A DNA stretch of 64,000 nt from Anaeromyces robustus (Eukaryota; Neocallimastigomycota; Neocallimastigomycetes; Neocallimastigales; Neocallimastigaceae), in NCBI GenBank assembly GCA_002104895.1, contig MCFG01000145.1, forward strand, positions 62,001 through 126,000. Reading direction: 5' to 3'. The first letter of the stretch is position 1. The number at the start of each line of letters is the position of its first letter. Below the pieces are notes generated by a model. The model was given only the letters and a program-made list of their open reading frames with translations, was not told where the DNA came from and ran no database searches. The position numbers and the translations under genes were made by a program. Below are positions 18,331 through 31,925 of this stretch, in pieces.

Positions 18331-20793
18331 ATGACTAAGGACGAACCAATGACTAATATGAATAATAAAAATGATTATTCCACTAAGAGTTCCAGTGATA
18401 AAAATTTTACAGAAAAGTTAGGTTCTAAATTAAAGAAAACTATTAAAAATTCTTCTTCAAAAATTAAGAAAGGTTTAGACAAAACAACCAGTGCTTTGGA
18501 TAATGATAATGATAAAAAGGAATCTTCCATGAATTATGACCATAATCAATCTTTTAGTACTTTAACTGAAACAGATTCGGAACCTTATGATATTAATTAT
18601 AACGATCCTTATTTCAGAGATCATAATACTTCTAATCGTTATAAATATGATAAAGTTGAAAAATTAGATAGTAATGGTGATGATATTAAAAAGGAACATG
18701 AACATCATTTCATTTCTCAAAATAAAAACGGTTTATATGATGAATTTAGTAATTATACTTCTAAGGGTTCTAATAATAATCAAGATTCTTCTATTCCTAA
18801 TTATTCTGAAATTGTTGTTAAAAAAAGTAATAATGATGATGGAGAAAAAAATGAAAAAAATCCAAGTTATGTTACAGAAAATTTAAAAAGTTTAAATACT
18901 TCTAATAATGATACAACTTATAATCAAATTAGTCAAACTTTACAATCTCGTGAAAATAATGATAATACTAAACCATTTACTTATATTCCTCCACCTTTAT
19001 CATCTAACCTTTCAAATTCCCAATCAAATTTAAATAATGAACATTCTAGTTCAAATTCTGAAACTGGTATATAAAATTACTATTTTAATTAATTACAATT
19101 TTTAAATAATTACATTTTAAATTTAATATATAAAAAATTATTATTTTTTATTTAAATTTTTATTTTTTTGTTTTTTTTTTTAGAAAAGAAACCGATGTAT
19201 GAAAGAGCTAAAGATAGTGCCAAAGGAATGATGGAATCTGTTATTGATAAATTTACTCCAAATAAAAAAGATAAAGAAGGTATGAAAAAAAGTGAAAGTG
19301 AAAAAAAATTCGAAAAAAATAATTATTTAAAACCAGGTTCTTTTGATACTGGAAATATAAATACTACTTTACCAAAATCTAAATCAGATATTGATACTTA
19401 TCCTAATACTTCTAATTTTTTTAATTCTTATAATAATAATTATAATAATAATAATAAATATGAAAAAAATAATTATAATAATATTACTTTAGAAACTTCT
19501 GATAATGGTACTAGTACAACTCATGTTACTACTGTTGGTTCAAATCCATCTTTAAATCAAGCATCCTCTTTTTCATCTATATCTTCTAATTCTTCTGCTG
19601 CCGCTGTCGCTGCTGCTAATACTGTAGCTGCTACTGCTATTGTTCAAGATAAAGAAAATACTAAAAGAGAAATTAAGAATGAACTTGAAAAAGAAAAAGA
19701 AAAGGAAAAGGAAAAAGAAAAGGAAAAGAATAAAAAACGTCATGATGCTAATGTTAAAGCAAATGAAGAAACTTTACTTTATCCTAATATGGAAGCTATT
19801 CCTGTAAATGCTGCTAATGATTCAGTTGTTAATGCTAGTTCTTTAAAATCTTCTCAATTTTCAAAGATCGTAATTGCTGCTATTGATACTTCAGGTAAAA
19901 TAAATCGATAATTATATATAAATTATTTGATAGAGATAGAAATTTATATAATTAAAATAATTAAATAAAAAATATAGTTGATTTAATAATTGTAAATTTA
20001 TATTATTGATATACATTTGAAGAACATAGTAGATATGCTGTTAATTGGGCATTAAATCATTTCATTAATAAAGAAAATGATTTAGTTATTTTTGTTAATG
20101 TTAGAGATTCTGTTCCAAGTATGCTATAACAGTTTTTTATTATTTTTCCTTTTTCTTTTTTTTTTTTCATTTTATTATTATCCTATTATTCAAATTTTTT
20201 TCAGATTAAATTATTTACTATTAATATGATTTTATGTATAAATATATATATTGATATTAATCGAATATTTTTTATTAGCCATTAATTCAGATACTGATGA
20301 AAAGGTTTATGAGACATATATTATATTTTATATAGTTAAATTAATTTAAACGTTATATAATAAACTAATTAAAAATTACAATTATTCTAATAATTATTGT
20401 AATTATTCTATAAAAAATATTAGAATAGAATAGCTTCTCATGAACTTCTTAAAGATTATTTAAAAATCTATCAAGATTTAAAGGTAAATTTAAATATTTA
20501 TATTAATAAAATAATAAAAAGAAGATTTTGATTCATATATTTTTTTTATATATGATAAAAAAATATAGTTCTCTTGTAAAGCTGTTTCAATGAAGGGTGA
20601 ACCAAAGATTGAAATTGTTCGTAAGGCTAATGAAATTGGTGCTGATTTATTAATTATGGGTAGTCGTGGTATGGGTTCTTTTAAAAAGTAAGTATTATTT
20701 ATAATTTATTTTATTATGGGTTAAAAAAAAAAATAAACGTTGTTATATAAAACACATATATATAAAATCATAATATATATATTTTGATTATAA

Positions 20794-20842
<49 letters not shown>

Positions 20843-21065
20843 TAATTAAAAAAAAATAATTAATAAATTATAATAATTAATAAAAAAAAGAGAAAAACAT
20901 AAAAAAAATGGAATTATTCATTATTTTTATATATTGTATTTTTATATTATAATTTTTTTTCTATATGATATAAAAAGAATGTTTGTCGGATCAGTCTCTG
21001 AATATTGTGTCAATAATGCCGATTGTCCAGTTCTTATTGTTAAGAATACACCAAAACATGCTTAA
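18331..21065 (+). CDS. Universal stress protein (UspA fold) with long disordered N-terminal extension
   Basis: Seven coding exons: 18331-19066, 19184-19894, 20023-20118, 20279-20304, 20424-20483, 20569-20687, 20978-21065; the frame closes at 611 residues plus TAA. Residues 1 to about 470 are Asn/Ser/Lys-rich, with a KEKEKEKEK run and a short Ala-rich patch, and look disordered. The Usp domain starts at KIVIAAIDTSEHSRYAVNWA and ends CPVLIVKN near the C-terminus. The nucleotide-binding motif G-x2-G-x9-G-S is intact (G574, G577, G587, S588), so this is the ATP-binding class. Family knowledge: Usp proteins bind ATP and respond to stress; the exact role is unknown. The domain is split over six exons, whereas the extension sits on two large ones. 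The start is the first ATG after an AT-rich leader. Confidence 0.92.
20797..20840. repeat. (TAA)n microsatellite in the last intron of the Usp gene
   Basis: About 14 TAA units between exons 6 and 7 of the universal stress protein gene. Confidence 0.9.
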
Positions 21066-21281
21066 GTACTGAAACAAATAACCAAATATCCCATTATATG
21101 AAATGTTATTAATGAAAAATAAAAGAAGATAATAATAGCTTCTATTATTTTTTTTTATTAATATTTAATCATATAATAAATGAAAGTATATCAAATTTTT
21201 TTATGCATTATTAATAGTAAATAAATCATAACATCTATTTCATGTACTTTTTTTTTCATATTCTATATGTATTTTATACAT

Positions 21282-21393
21282 AATTACTATTATTAATTAT
21301 TTAATAGTAGTAATTTTTATTTCTTATTGGTTTTCATTTATAATACTAATATCATTAGTATTAATAAAGTATATATTATTGATATATACTTTA
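21282..21393. repeat. Cluster of three hairpin-forming inverted repeats
   Basis: Arm pairs, checked base by base: 21282-21296 with 21301-21315 (15 bp, one mismatch, 4-nt loop); 21341-21350 with 21354-21363 (10 bp, 3-nt loop); 21365-21376 with 21382-21393 (12 bp, 5-nt loop). They lie 217 bp downstream of the Usp stop codon. Confidence 0.8.
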
Positions 21394-21579
21394 ATATTAT
21401 TTTTTCAATTCATTTCATAATTAATTATAATATTTTTCCAATTCATTTTTTCAATTCATTTCACAATCAAATGTATTATATTTAATATTATTTAATATTT
21501 AAATAATATTATTCATAAAGCATTTCAATATTATAAAAAATATGTATATTTTGCTCATATTTTGAAACGAAATAAAAAC

Positions 21580-21704
<125 letters not shown>

Positions 21705-21968
21705 TTAGATTCCTTATTACGTTTGTGTAACTTTTTAAAGACATATATATAATTTTAATCAATTTAAAGATTAATTAAAAAAAGTATATTAATTTATAGT
21801 ATATATTATTTTTCAAATTGAATTTTTTTTACAGTAATTATCTTCAAAAAATTTTTTTAGTAGAATTCACATAATTTTGAAATTTGTGAATTTTTTATAT
21901 AATTTTTATACAAAAAATAATAATTAAAAAGAAAAACTCTATTTATTATTAATAAATAGAAATAAAAA

Positions 21969-23141
21969 ATGAAGGTAATTTTAACAATAATACATATTTT
22001 TGTTCTAGATTGTAAAAAAAAAGAACTAGAAATTAATTATACATTCAATTTTATAATTAATTATTAATTTATTTCTAGTTTTTCTTATAATTTTTATAAA
22101 TATATGTATATTGTTATTAATGTTATTGCTTTTTATTAAGCACGCAATATTTTTTTTTAAAAAACAAGAATGAATTTAAATTTTTAATAATTAATTAAAA
22201 TCTTTGATATTTCATTAATGCATTTTTTTTTAAAAAGGTAGCAGTTGTTGGATGTTGTCATGGGACAATGTCATCTTTATATTCGTCTATAAGGAAAACA
22301 GAAAATGTTTATAACATAAAAGTTGATTTGGTTATAATTTGTGGTGATTTTCAGGTAATAAAATATATTTAGAAAAAAAATAATTTGGAACAATCTTTAT
22401 AATTGAAATTTCCATTTTATTAATAAAATAAAAACTAAAGATTTCTCCATATTATTTTTTTAATAAAAATTTATAATTGAAATTTCTATTTTATTAATAA
22501 AATAAAAAGTAAATTTTTATTAATTGTTTTTCATTGCTAATTATAAATTATTTTTATATTTATTATATATATATTAAATAATATATGATTTTAAAAAATA
22601 TAAAAATATATTTTATTGAATTGTTGATTGAATTTTTTTTTAACCAATAATATTTTTTTTTACTTAATATAATATAAAAGAGTGTAAGAAATGAAACAGA
22701 TTTAAAATGTATTAATTGTCCAGATAAATACAAAACAATAGGTGATTTTCATAAATATTATTCTGGTGAAATTCTTGCACCATATATGACTATCTTTATT
22801 GGAGGAAATCATGAATCATCAAATTATCTAAGTGAATTGTATTTTTTTTTTTTTTTTTTTTAATTTTATATTATAAATATAAAATTAAATCATTTATAAA
22901 TATTATTATAAATATCCATATAATTAATATAATATGTGTTTAATCATTTTTATTTTATTTTATATTATTATACTATAATACAAAAATAAAAAAGATATTA
23001 TGGTGGTTGGGTTTGTAAAAATATATATTATATGGGTTGTTCAGGTGTTGTTAATTTTAATGGTCTTCGAATTGCAGGAATATCAGGAATTTTTAAAGAT
23101 AATCATTTTGATATGGGTAAAAATATAAATAATAATAATGA

Positions 23142-23190
<49 letters not shown>

Positions 23191-24124
23191 GATATCATTA
23201 CTACTATTATTATATATATATATTTTATAATATATAAAAATATTAAATTTTTATTGTTATATACGATATTACGGTTTTATATATATATATGTTAATATTT
23301 CTGTCATATTAATTTATTATATTAAAAATTTTTTAAAGGCCAATACGAGAAAATTCCATATAATAGTTCTACTATAAGAAGTATATATCATGTTAGAAAA
23401 TTTAATTGGCAAAAATTAATGCAGGTAAATTATTTTTTAATATTATCTTTTTGTATTTTAGTATTTTAATTAGTTTTTTTTTAAATACTTAAATATTTTT
23501 TTTTCTTTTTTTCTATAAAAAAAAAAAAACATAACATATTAATTGATTGATATATATTTTTTAATTACCAATTTTTTATTCTTTAAGATTGAGGAGCCAG
23601 TAGATATAATGATTTCTCATGATTGGCCTACAGGAATACCATTTTATGGAAATTATAATTATTTATTAAGAAGAAAAGAATTTTTCAAGCAAGATGTAAT
23701 TTAATATATAGATATAGAAATATTTTTTTATAAACAATAAAATAAGAAAGAAAATTATATATATACTAATATTTATTCTTATTATTATTATTATTATATT
23801 CATTTATTTAACATTAATATTAATATTGATAATAGATGTATAATTATAATCTAGGAAGTATACCTAATAATGATCTTTTAGTATGTTTAAAGCCATCTTA
23901 TTGGTTCTCAGCACATCTTCATTGTAAATTTGCAGCAATTGTTCACCATGATAATTTAAATCATTATTTCCCAACTTATTTATCAGAAAGTCAACCAAAT
24001 TTTAATCTTCAATCAAATCAAAATTCTGGAGAAAACACAAATATCAATGATCAATTAAATTCACAACAAGCAAATAAAAAATTAAAAATTGAAAACCCTG
24101 ATGAAATTGTTATGGATGATATTG

Positions 24125-24179
<55 letters not shown>

Positions 24180-25100
24180 AACTATTAATAATTCAGATGA
24201 AATAATGATTGAAGAAGATAATAATGTCAAAAATCTAAATAAAGAGAAAGGCGATACAAATACAGATTTAAATGAAAATGAAAATAAAAATGAAGATGAA
24301 AGTAAAAAAGAAAAAGAGAATGATGAAAGTCAACCAATAGATAATGCTGAAAATAAAGGTGAAAATATTAAAGAAGGTGAAGAAAAAGAAAAAGATATAG
24401 CAATTACTACAACTACTTCTAATACATCAAATAAAAATAATGATGAAAATAATAAAGATGAAAATAATTTAAAAAGAAAACTTAATATTGAAGATACAGA
24501 AGAAAAATCAAATTCAGATGATTCCACAAGTCATAAAATAACTAAATTTTTGGCATTAGATAAATGCCTTCCTAAAAGACAATTTTTACAAGTATTTATT
24601 TATTTATTTATTTATTTTTTTTTAATTGGTTTTATTTCAATATAATAAATTTTATGATAATATATAATATAATATACATTAATATTATTTTTTTTTTCTT
24701 TTTTTTTTTTTTTTTAATTAATTAATTTTATTAATATTAATATTGAAAATGATAAATATAAATAAATAAATAAAAAAATAAATAAAATCATAATATAAAG
24801 ATTATAGATATTCCATCTAAATTAGATAAAGACCAAACAAATAATGAAAAGGAAACTGAAAATCAAGAAGATCAAAATACTACAGAAGAAGAACCAAAAT
24901 TTAAATTTGAATATGATATAGAATGGTTAGCAATTACACGAGCTTTTAATAAATATTCTTTATTTGAATCAAATCCAGTAAATATACCCTCTATAAGTGA
25001 AATGAAAAGGTATTTTTTTTTTTATATTTATATTAATAATATTTATATAATAAATCATTTAATTACATATGATATTTTTATATATTTATGTACATTAATA

Positions 25101-25132
<32 letters not shown>

Positions 25133-25361
25133 TTCAAATAAAATAAAAAATTAATAAAAAATAATTAATTGTAATATTAATTTTTTTTATATATCAGTGA
25201 AATTGACAAAGAAAAGAATTGGATTCAAGAGCACCTTTCAGGTAAAACAATAATTATATTTATTTATTTATTTATAATACAAAAAAAAATTATTATAAAA
25301 ATATTTAAAATTGAATGAAATAATGAAGTAAAATAATAATCAATTAAAATATCATTTATAT

Positions 25362-25424
<63 letters not shown>

Positions 25425-25712
25425 CAAATATAGAAATTAATTTAAATATATATAAAAATGAATTTGTTCAAACTGCTCCATATTATCCTGATAATGCAGA
25501 ACAAGGTAATTTTATTTATTAAATTATTTATTTATGAAAAATATTATTTATATTGAATTTATATATAAGATATTAACATTTTTTATACAAAATATAAAAT
25601 AAAAAAAATATATATATATATATAAAATAAAAAAAAATAAGATAAATCATTTGAAAATCCACAAACTAAAAAATTCTGTGAACAAATATCAATTGATATG
25701 CCACCTTTATAA
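21969..25712 (+). CDS. DBR1: Lariat debranching enzyme DBR1 (11 exons)
   Basis: It hydrolyses the 2'-5' bond of intron lariats. Coding exons: 21969-21974, 22238-22354, 22681-22838, 22995-23116, 23339-23424, 23588-23695, 23836-24591, 24801-25009, 25198-25241, 25434-25505, 25642-25712; 582 residues plus TAA. Metallophosphoesterase motifs are in order: GCCHG (C8, H10; the Cys is typical of DBR1), CGDFQSVRNETD (D39), GGNHE (N84, H85), SHDWP (H174) and SAHLHCKF (H226, H228). The family segment [14 protein letters not shown] is clear. The C-terminal domain begins [12 protein letters not shown] and includes [12 protein letters not shown] and PQTKKFCEQ. Between the two domains sits an insertion with about 18 Asn followed by acidic, Lys-rich sequence. 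The first coding exon is only ATGAAG. Convergent with the Cbf1-like gene. Confidence 0.96.
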
Positions 25713-26550
25713 TTTCCTTCTTTTATATGATTTTATTTTATTATTATTATTTAATACTTAAATTTATTTATTTTATTTTATTATAATTATTTAATACTTA
25801 AATATATTTATTTTATTTTATTTTATTTTATTTTATAATTATTATTTAATACTTAAATATATTTATTTTATTTTATTTTATAATTATTATTTAATACTTA
25901 AATATATTTATTTTATTCTATTTTATTTTATTTTTTTCTTTTTTTTTTTTTTCAACAAATTTTTTCCCTATTATTTTTAATATATATATAAGACTAATTT
26001 GTTACTATTAAATTCATTGTACTATTTCGCCGATATTTATTATTTATTATTTATTATATTTATATCACACAATAACATACAGATTCGTAAAAAATAACAT
26101 GAATAAATAAACATAAGAGAAAAAAAAATCTTAAAAATAAAACAGAATAAATATAATAAAAAAAAAATTAATAAAAAAAAGTATATTTTAAATATTATTT
26201 TTGAATTTATTGAGATATTATTATAATTAATTGTTATAAATATATTTACAATAATAAACTATTTATTATTATTACTAGTGTTATTATTATTATTTAAAAA
26301 TTAAATGTTACAAATAAAAAAAAAAAAAGTTTATATATGCATTATTAAAAATGTTGGGAGAAAAAAAAATAATAGTTTTTCTTTCATGTATTTCAAAATA
26401 CAAGTTAAATAATTTTACGATTATTTGTTCTAATGTATTATATTAACTTTTTTTTTTTTCTTTTTTAATTGCTATATATAAAAACAAAGAATTCTATTTT
26501 ATATGAATTAAATATTTAAGCATTATATTATTATTTAAAAAAATTTTTAT
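25713..26550. other. Convergent intergenic region DBR1/Cbf1-like
   Basis: The two 3' ends face each other here. It contains a four-copy tandem repeat directly after DBR1, then poly-A and poly-T runs. No gene is seen. Confidence 0.6.
25736..25930. repeat. Tandem repeat, about four copies of TTATTTAATACTTAAATnT plus TTTTA units
   Basis: The block ATTATTTAATACTTAAAT recurs four times between 25744 and 25905, separated by variable numbers of TTTTA units, so spacing changes by slippage. It lies about 30 bp after the DBR1 stop. Confidence 0.85.
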
Positions 26551-27691
<1,141 letters not shown>

Positions 27692-28074
27692 ATTACTAGG
27701 AATTAATAATTATGAGAATATTATAAATATATATTAATTAGTATAATATGATATTAAGAAAGATTTAGAGTATTTTAATATTAATAAATAATATATTATA
27801 TTAAAATGAACTTTTTATACTATTAATATTTTTATATAATATAAAACAATTAAAAGTATTATTTTAAAAATAAGATGGCATTGTTAATTTTAAGATTATT
27901 AAATATATATGTAAATCTTTCATCGTCAAAATACCATTATAACTTTTATATAGCTTTTATATTTATACTTTTTGTTTTATATAGTAATAAAATTCTATGA
28001 AGGAAATTTTATTTTTTCTTTTATTATTTTATTCTTATTGTTATTTTTATTCTTATTATATTTTATTCTATTCT

Positions 28075-28105
<31 letters not shown>

Positions 28106-29047
28106 GAAATTCTACTTTATCATTAAACAAAAATAAATTAACTTAAAAATAAAAAGATATTATAATATTTGGAATAGTTTGATATTAACTTACTTTTAAA
28201 AATTTCTATACTACCACTTTCTTTTTTTTTATTAATATATTTCTCTTGTATGTAATTTAAATTTACTTTGAAAGTTTAAAAAAATAGTTATGATACCAAC
28301 GTGACGGACTTGTGGTTTTATATTTTCAATTTATAATTTATATTTAAATATTAAATAAAAAATTAAAAATAAAAAAAAGAAAAAAAAACTGATATTATTA
28401 TTATTATTTATATAATTTTTTATTATTTACTATTATGAGAATAATAATTATTTTTATTTATATTATTTATTTTTTAAATATTTTATTAATTATTATGATT
28501 TATTATGGTGTTAAGAGTGTATTAAGCTATTCAATAATATATAAACAATGTAAATTAAAATATATTAAATATATATTAATATTATATATTGTAAATATAT
28601 AAATATTAGATAATTCGTTTTAAATACATTAATTCATTGATTACATAATGTATTTTATATGAAAAAATAAAAAACAAATTGAAAATAATATATGATTTAA
28701 TATATTAATAAAAATTTTATTTTTTAGTCATTTGACTTGTATTGTGATTATTGATAGGAAAATATAAATATTTAATTATATATATTTTTAGATAATCATG
28801 TGATATGACCAATATGATTATATTTTTGTGTTTACTTCTTTCTATTTCAAAATTTTTAACCATAACATATAAAATATTATTTATAATTATTTTTCTAAAA
28901 AATATTTCTACTTATTTTTATTTTTCATTTCTTTTTGTTGTGCTATAAAATAAATATAAAAAAATAGGAATAAAGTGTTATAAAATAAAATAAATGGATA
29001 AAAAATAAATAATACAAATAAAATGAAATTATAAGTTATATTAATAT

Positions 29048-29232
29048 TTTGTTATTTTTGGTTTATTTTATTTTTTTTGGTTTATTTTATTATTTGGTTT
29101 ATTTTATTTTTTTGGTTTATTTTATTTTTTTGGTTTATTTTATTATTTGGCTTATTTTATTTTTTAGTTTATTTTATTTTTTTGGTTTATTTTATTATTT
29201 GGTTTATTTTATTTTTTATTTTATTTTATTTT
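29048..29232. repeat. Tandem array of TTTGGTTTATTTTATTn units
   Basis: About nine copies of a 14-20 bp unit (TTTGGTTTATTTTATTATTT and TTTTTGGTTTATTTTATT forms), ending in TTTTA pentamers. It gives false hydrophobic frames in two registers. Confidence 0.9.
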
Positions 29233-30616
29233 ATTTTTTTTTTTAACATTTATTATATATTTATATTTTCTTTTTATTTATTATTATTTATTTTATTTTA
29301 TATATATTCATTTCTAATATCTTTAAATATTTTCAGTATTCTATAATAATACTATAATACACAAAAAAAAGTATATGTTTAAATAAAATATAGAATATAG
29401 ATCTCTTTCATATTATTGGATTCCACAAAAAAAAAACGTAAATAGTCATGTGGAGTGGATAGAATATATAAAAAATTGAACCTTTTAATGATTAAAGAAT
29501 TTTTATTTTTCCCTTAATAAAAATATATAATGTTATTATTAATGAACGTAATATTAATGGTAAAACAATGATAAACTTTATATCTACAAAATAAGCTTTA
29601 CATGTAAACTTGAGTTTTTTATTTTCTATTAATAATGTATTTTCTTATTTTATATTAAAAAACTAAGATCATACTTTTAACAGAAAAAAACTAATTTCCT
29701 GAAAAAGTTAAAACATAACATTTATAGCAGTAAAGAAATAAATAATCAGTTATAGTCAATCATTACTGTAGAAGAATTTATTTGAATCAGTAAATAATAA
29801 AATATAACTCATAAGACTTCATTAATGATACTAATTGGATATTAAAGAAAGATGTATAAATTGTACAATTTTTTTAGAAAATATATCAATTTTAAAATAT
29901 AATTTACGGAAATAGTAATAATTCCATCATATTTAAGCTTCAATACTTCCCTACTTTGCCTTTTGAAAAATAAGATTAATGAATTATTGACATTTAAAAT
30001 AACTATAGGGATTGTGCAGGTAGGCAATATATTAAACATAAAATTTTCAATAAATAAGCTAAGATATACAAAAAAAACACCAAATTATTGTTTGTCTCAT
30101 GTAAAGAAACAATAAATAGTTATTTACTGTTTCATTATATATTAGACATAATGAAACAAATATATCCTAAGTGATTTGGAGGAGTAAAATTAAAAATGTA
30201 TAATATATTTGTCAAAAAATATTAAACTTTATATTTTTGACTTGTTAGTATTAAAAAAATTTATAATATCACTAATATAACACAATGTCTTCCGAGGATT
30301 AATACGAAAAACAAACTATTCCATTAATGTATTGTTTTTTTTTTTTTTTGCTTTTTTTTAAGGATTACTAAAAGTAATATGTTTAAATAAAACAAATAAA
30401 GAATGTATATAATAATTAACTAGTAAAATATTTGGATTTAATAATATATCTATTTTTTTATTAAAATAATAACATTATTAGTATCATTATGATATGTATT
30501 TATTTTAATTACTTCAGTTTATTTTATTTTATTTACATCAATATTTTTTTAATTTTTTTATTCTATTGATTTATTTTATAAATATAGATATAAAATTCAT
30601 TTTAGAATATAAAAAA

Positions 30617-30729
30617 TTAACTGGAATAATAAAAAAGTTTATTCAATAGATAAATACATAAAAAATTAATAAACTAATAAAAATTTTAAAAATTATATAT
30701 TGAATAAACTTTTTTATTATTCCAGTTAA
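30617..30729. repeat. Perfect 32-bp inverted repeat, candidate MITE or hairpin
   Basis: Left arm 30617-30648 starts TTAACTGGAATAATAAAAAA and right arm 30698-30729 is its exact reverse complement ending TTATTATTCCAGTTAA. The spacer is 49 bp and AT-rich, total 113 bp. The arms stop pairing at once outside (A/G) and inside (G/A). The ends read TTAA or TA plus ACTGG, which would fit a TTAA or TA target-site duplication. No transposase lies nearby, so a non-autonomous element is inference. Confidence 0.8.
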
Positions 30730-31543
30730 GTATAAAATTTTAAATTTTATTAGTCATTAAGATTATAAATAAATATATTAAATTTAAATATAAAAGTTAC
30801 ACAAACATTTTTAGGAAAAATATAAAAAAAGCATTAGATTTACAATAATAATTATTCTTATATAATACTTGAAAGTATAATGAATTTGTGTTTTTTTAAT
30901 AATTAATAAAAAATATTTTAAATATATTTTATTTTATATTTATATTTCTTTTATTAATCACCTTATTATATATTAAATAATTATACTAAGAAAAAAAGGG
31001 ATATATTTTTGTATTCTTTTATTCTATTATTATTATTTTGTTTTTTGTGTAATAAAGTTGTATAAAAAAAAGAGATATTTTTATTATTAAAAATATTATT
31101 ATAATTAATAATTTTATATAATAATAAATATTTTAATTAAATAATTAATTATATAATATTTATAATTATAGGTAGATTTTAATTATTAATTAATATAATG
31201 TTTATAATAATTTAAAACATTTTTAAATATGGCTTTAAATTATTCAATTAATAATAATATTTTTTTTTTTTTTAAAATTGTTTTTTTCTATAAAATTTAA
31301 AAAGAAAATGTTTTTATTGAATTATAGTTTATTTTTGTAAATTTATTATTTTTTTATAAATTTTTAACTTATTTTAATAATTTATATTATTTACTGTATA
31401 TGTTATTAAGTTATAATAATAATACAAAACATATAAATGTAAAGAAATAAAACTTATAAAATGCAATTTTGATTTAAATAAGCAATTCAATTTCAGTAAA
31501 ATAAAAATATTTTTTTTTTAAAGAAAATATTGTATAATAATAA

Positions 31544-31583
<40 letters not shown>

Positions 31584-31812
31584 CAATAAAAAATGAATTT
31601 CAAGAAATATTTGAATATTTATTGTTAATTATATAATTTATATAGATTTTTTGAATTCTTTTTCCGTTTGTTATTATTGATAACTTTAATTACATTAATT
31701 ATAACAATATACATATAAAAGAATTCTTTACTACAAATAATTAAATATAAATCATATATATAATTATGTACAAGTACATTATAAATTATGAAAATTTTAA
31801 AACAAAAAAACA

Positions 31813-31843
<31 letters not shown>

Positions 31844-31925
31844 TAAAACAGAAAATTTAAAAATATTTATTTAATATATACATATAAACATTTAAAACAT
31901 TTTACATTTAAAAAATAAAACAAAA

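Larger units (their letters stand above)
27692..31925. other. Divergent intergenic region, no gene recognised
   Basis: Over 4 kb between the Cbf1-like gene and the first seven-helix gene. It holds a T-run at 28078-28105, a TTGGTTTATTTTATTT tandem array (29048-29232), a mixed-composition island (about 29400-30320), a 113-bp perfect inverted repeat (30617-30729) and a 40-nt A-run at about 31541-31581. The small minus frame at 29842-30039 has no recognisable motif. Confidence 0.55.

Noticed and set aside
29842-30039. Possible small gene on minus (65 residues)
   Set aside because: Length and content fit chance in the mixed island; there is no homology that I recognise.
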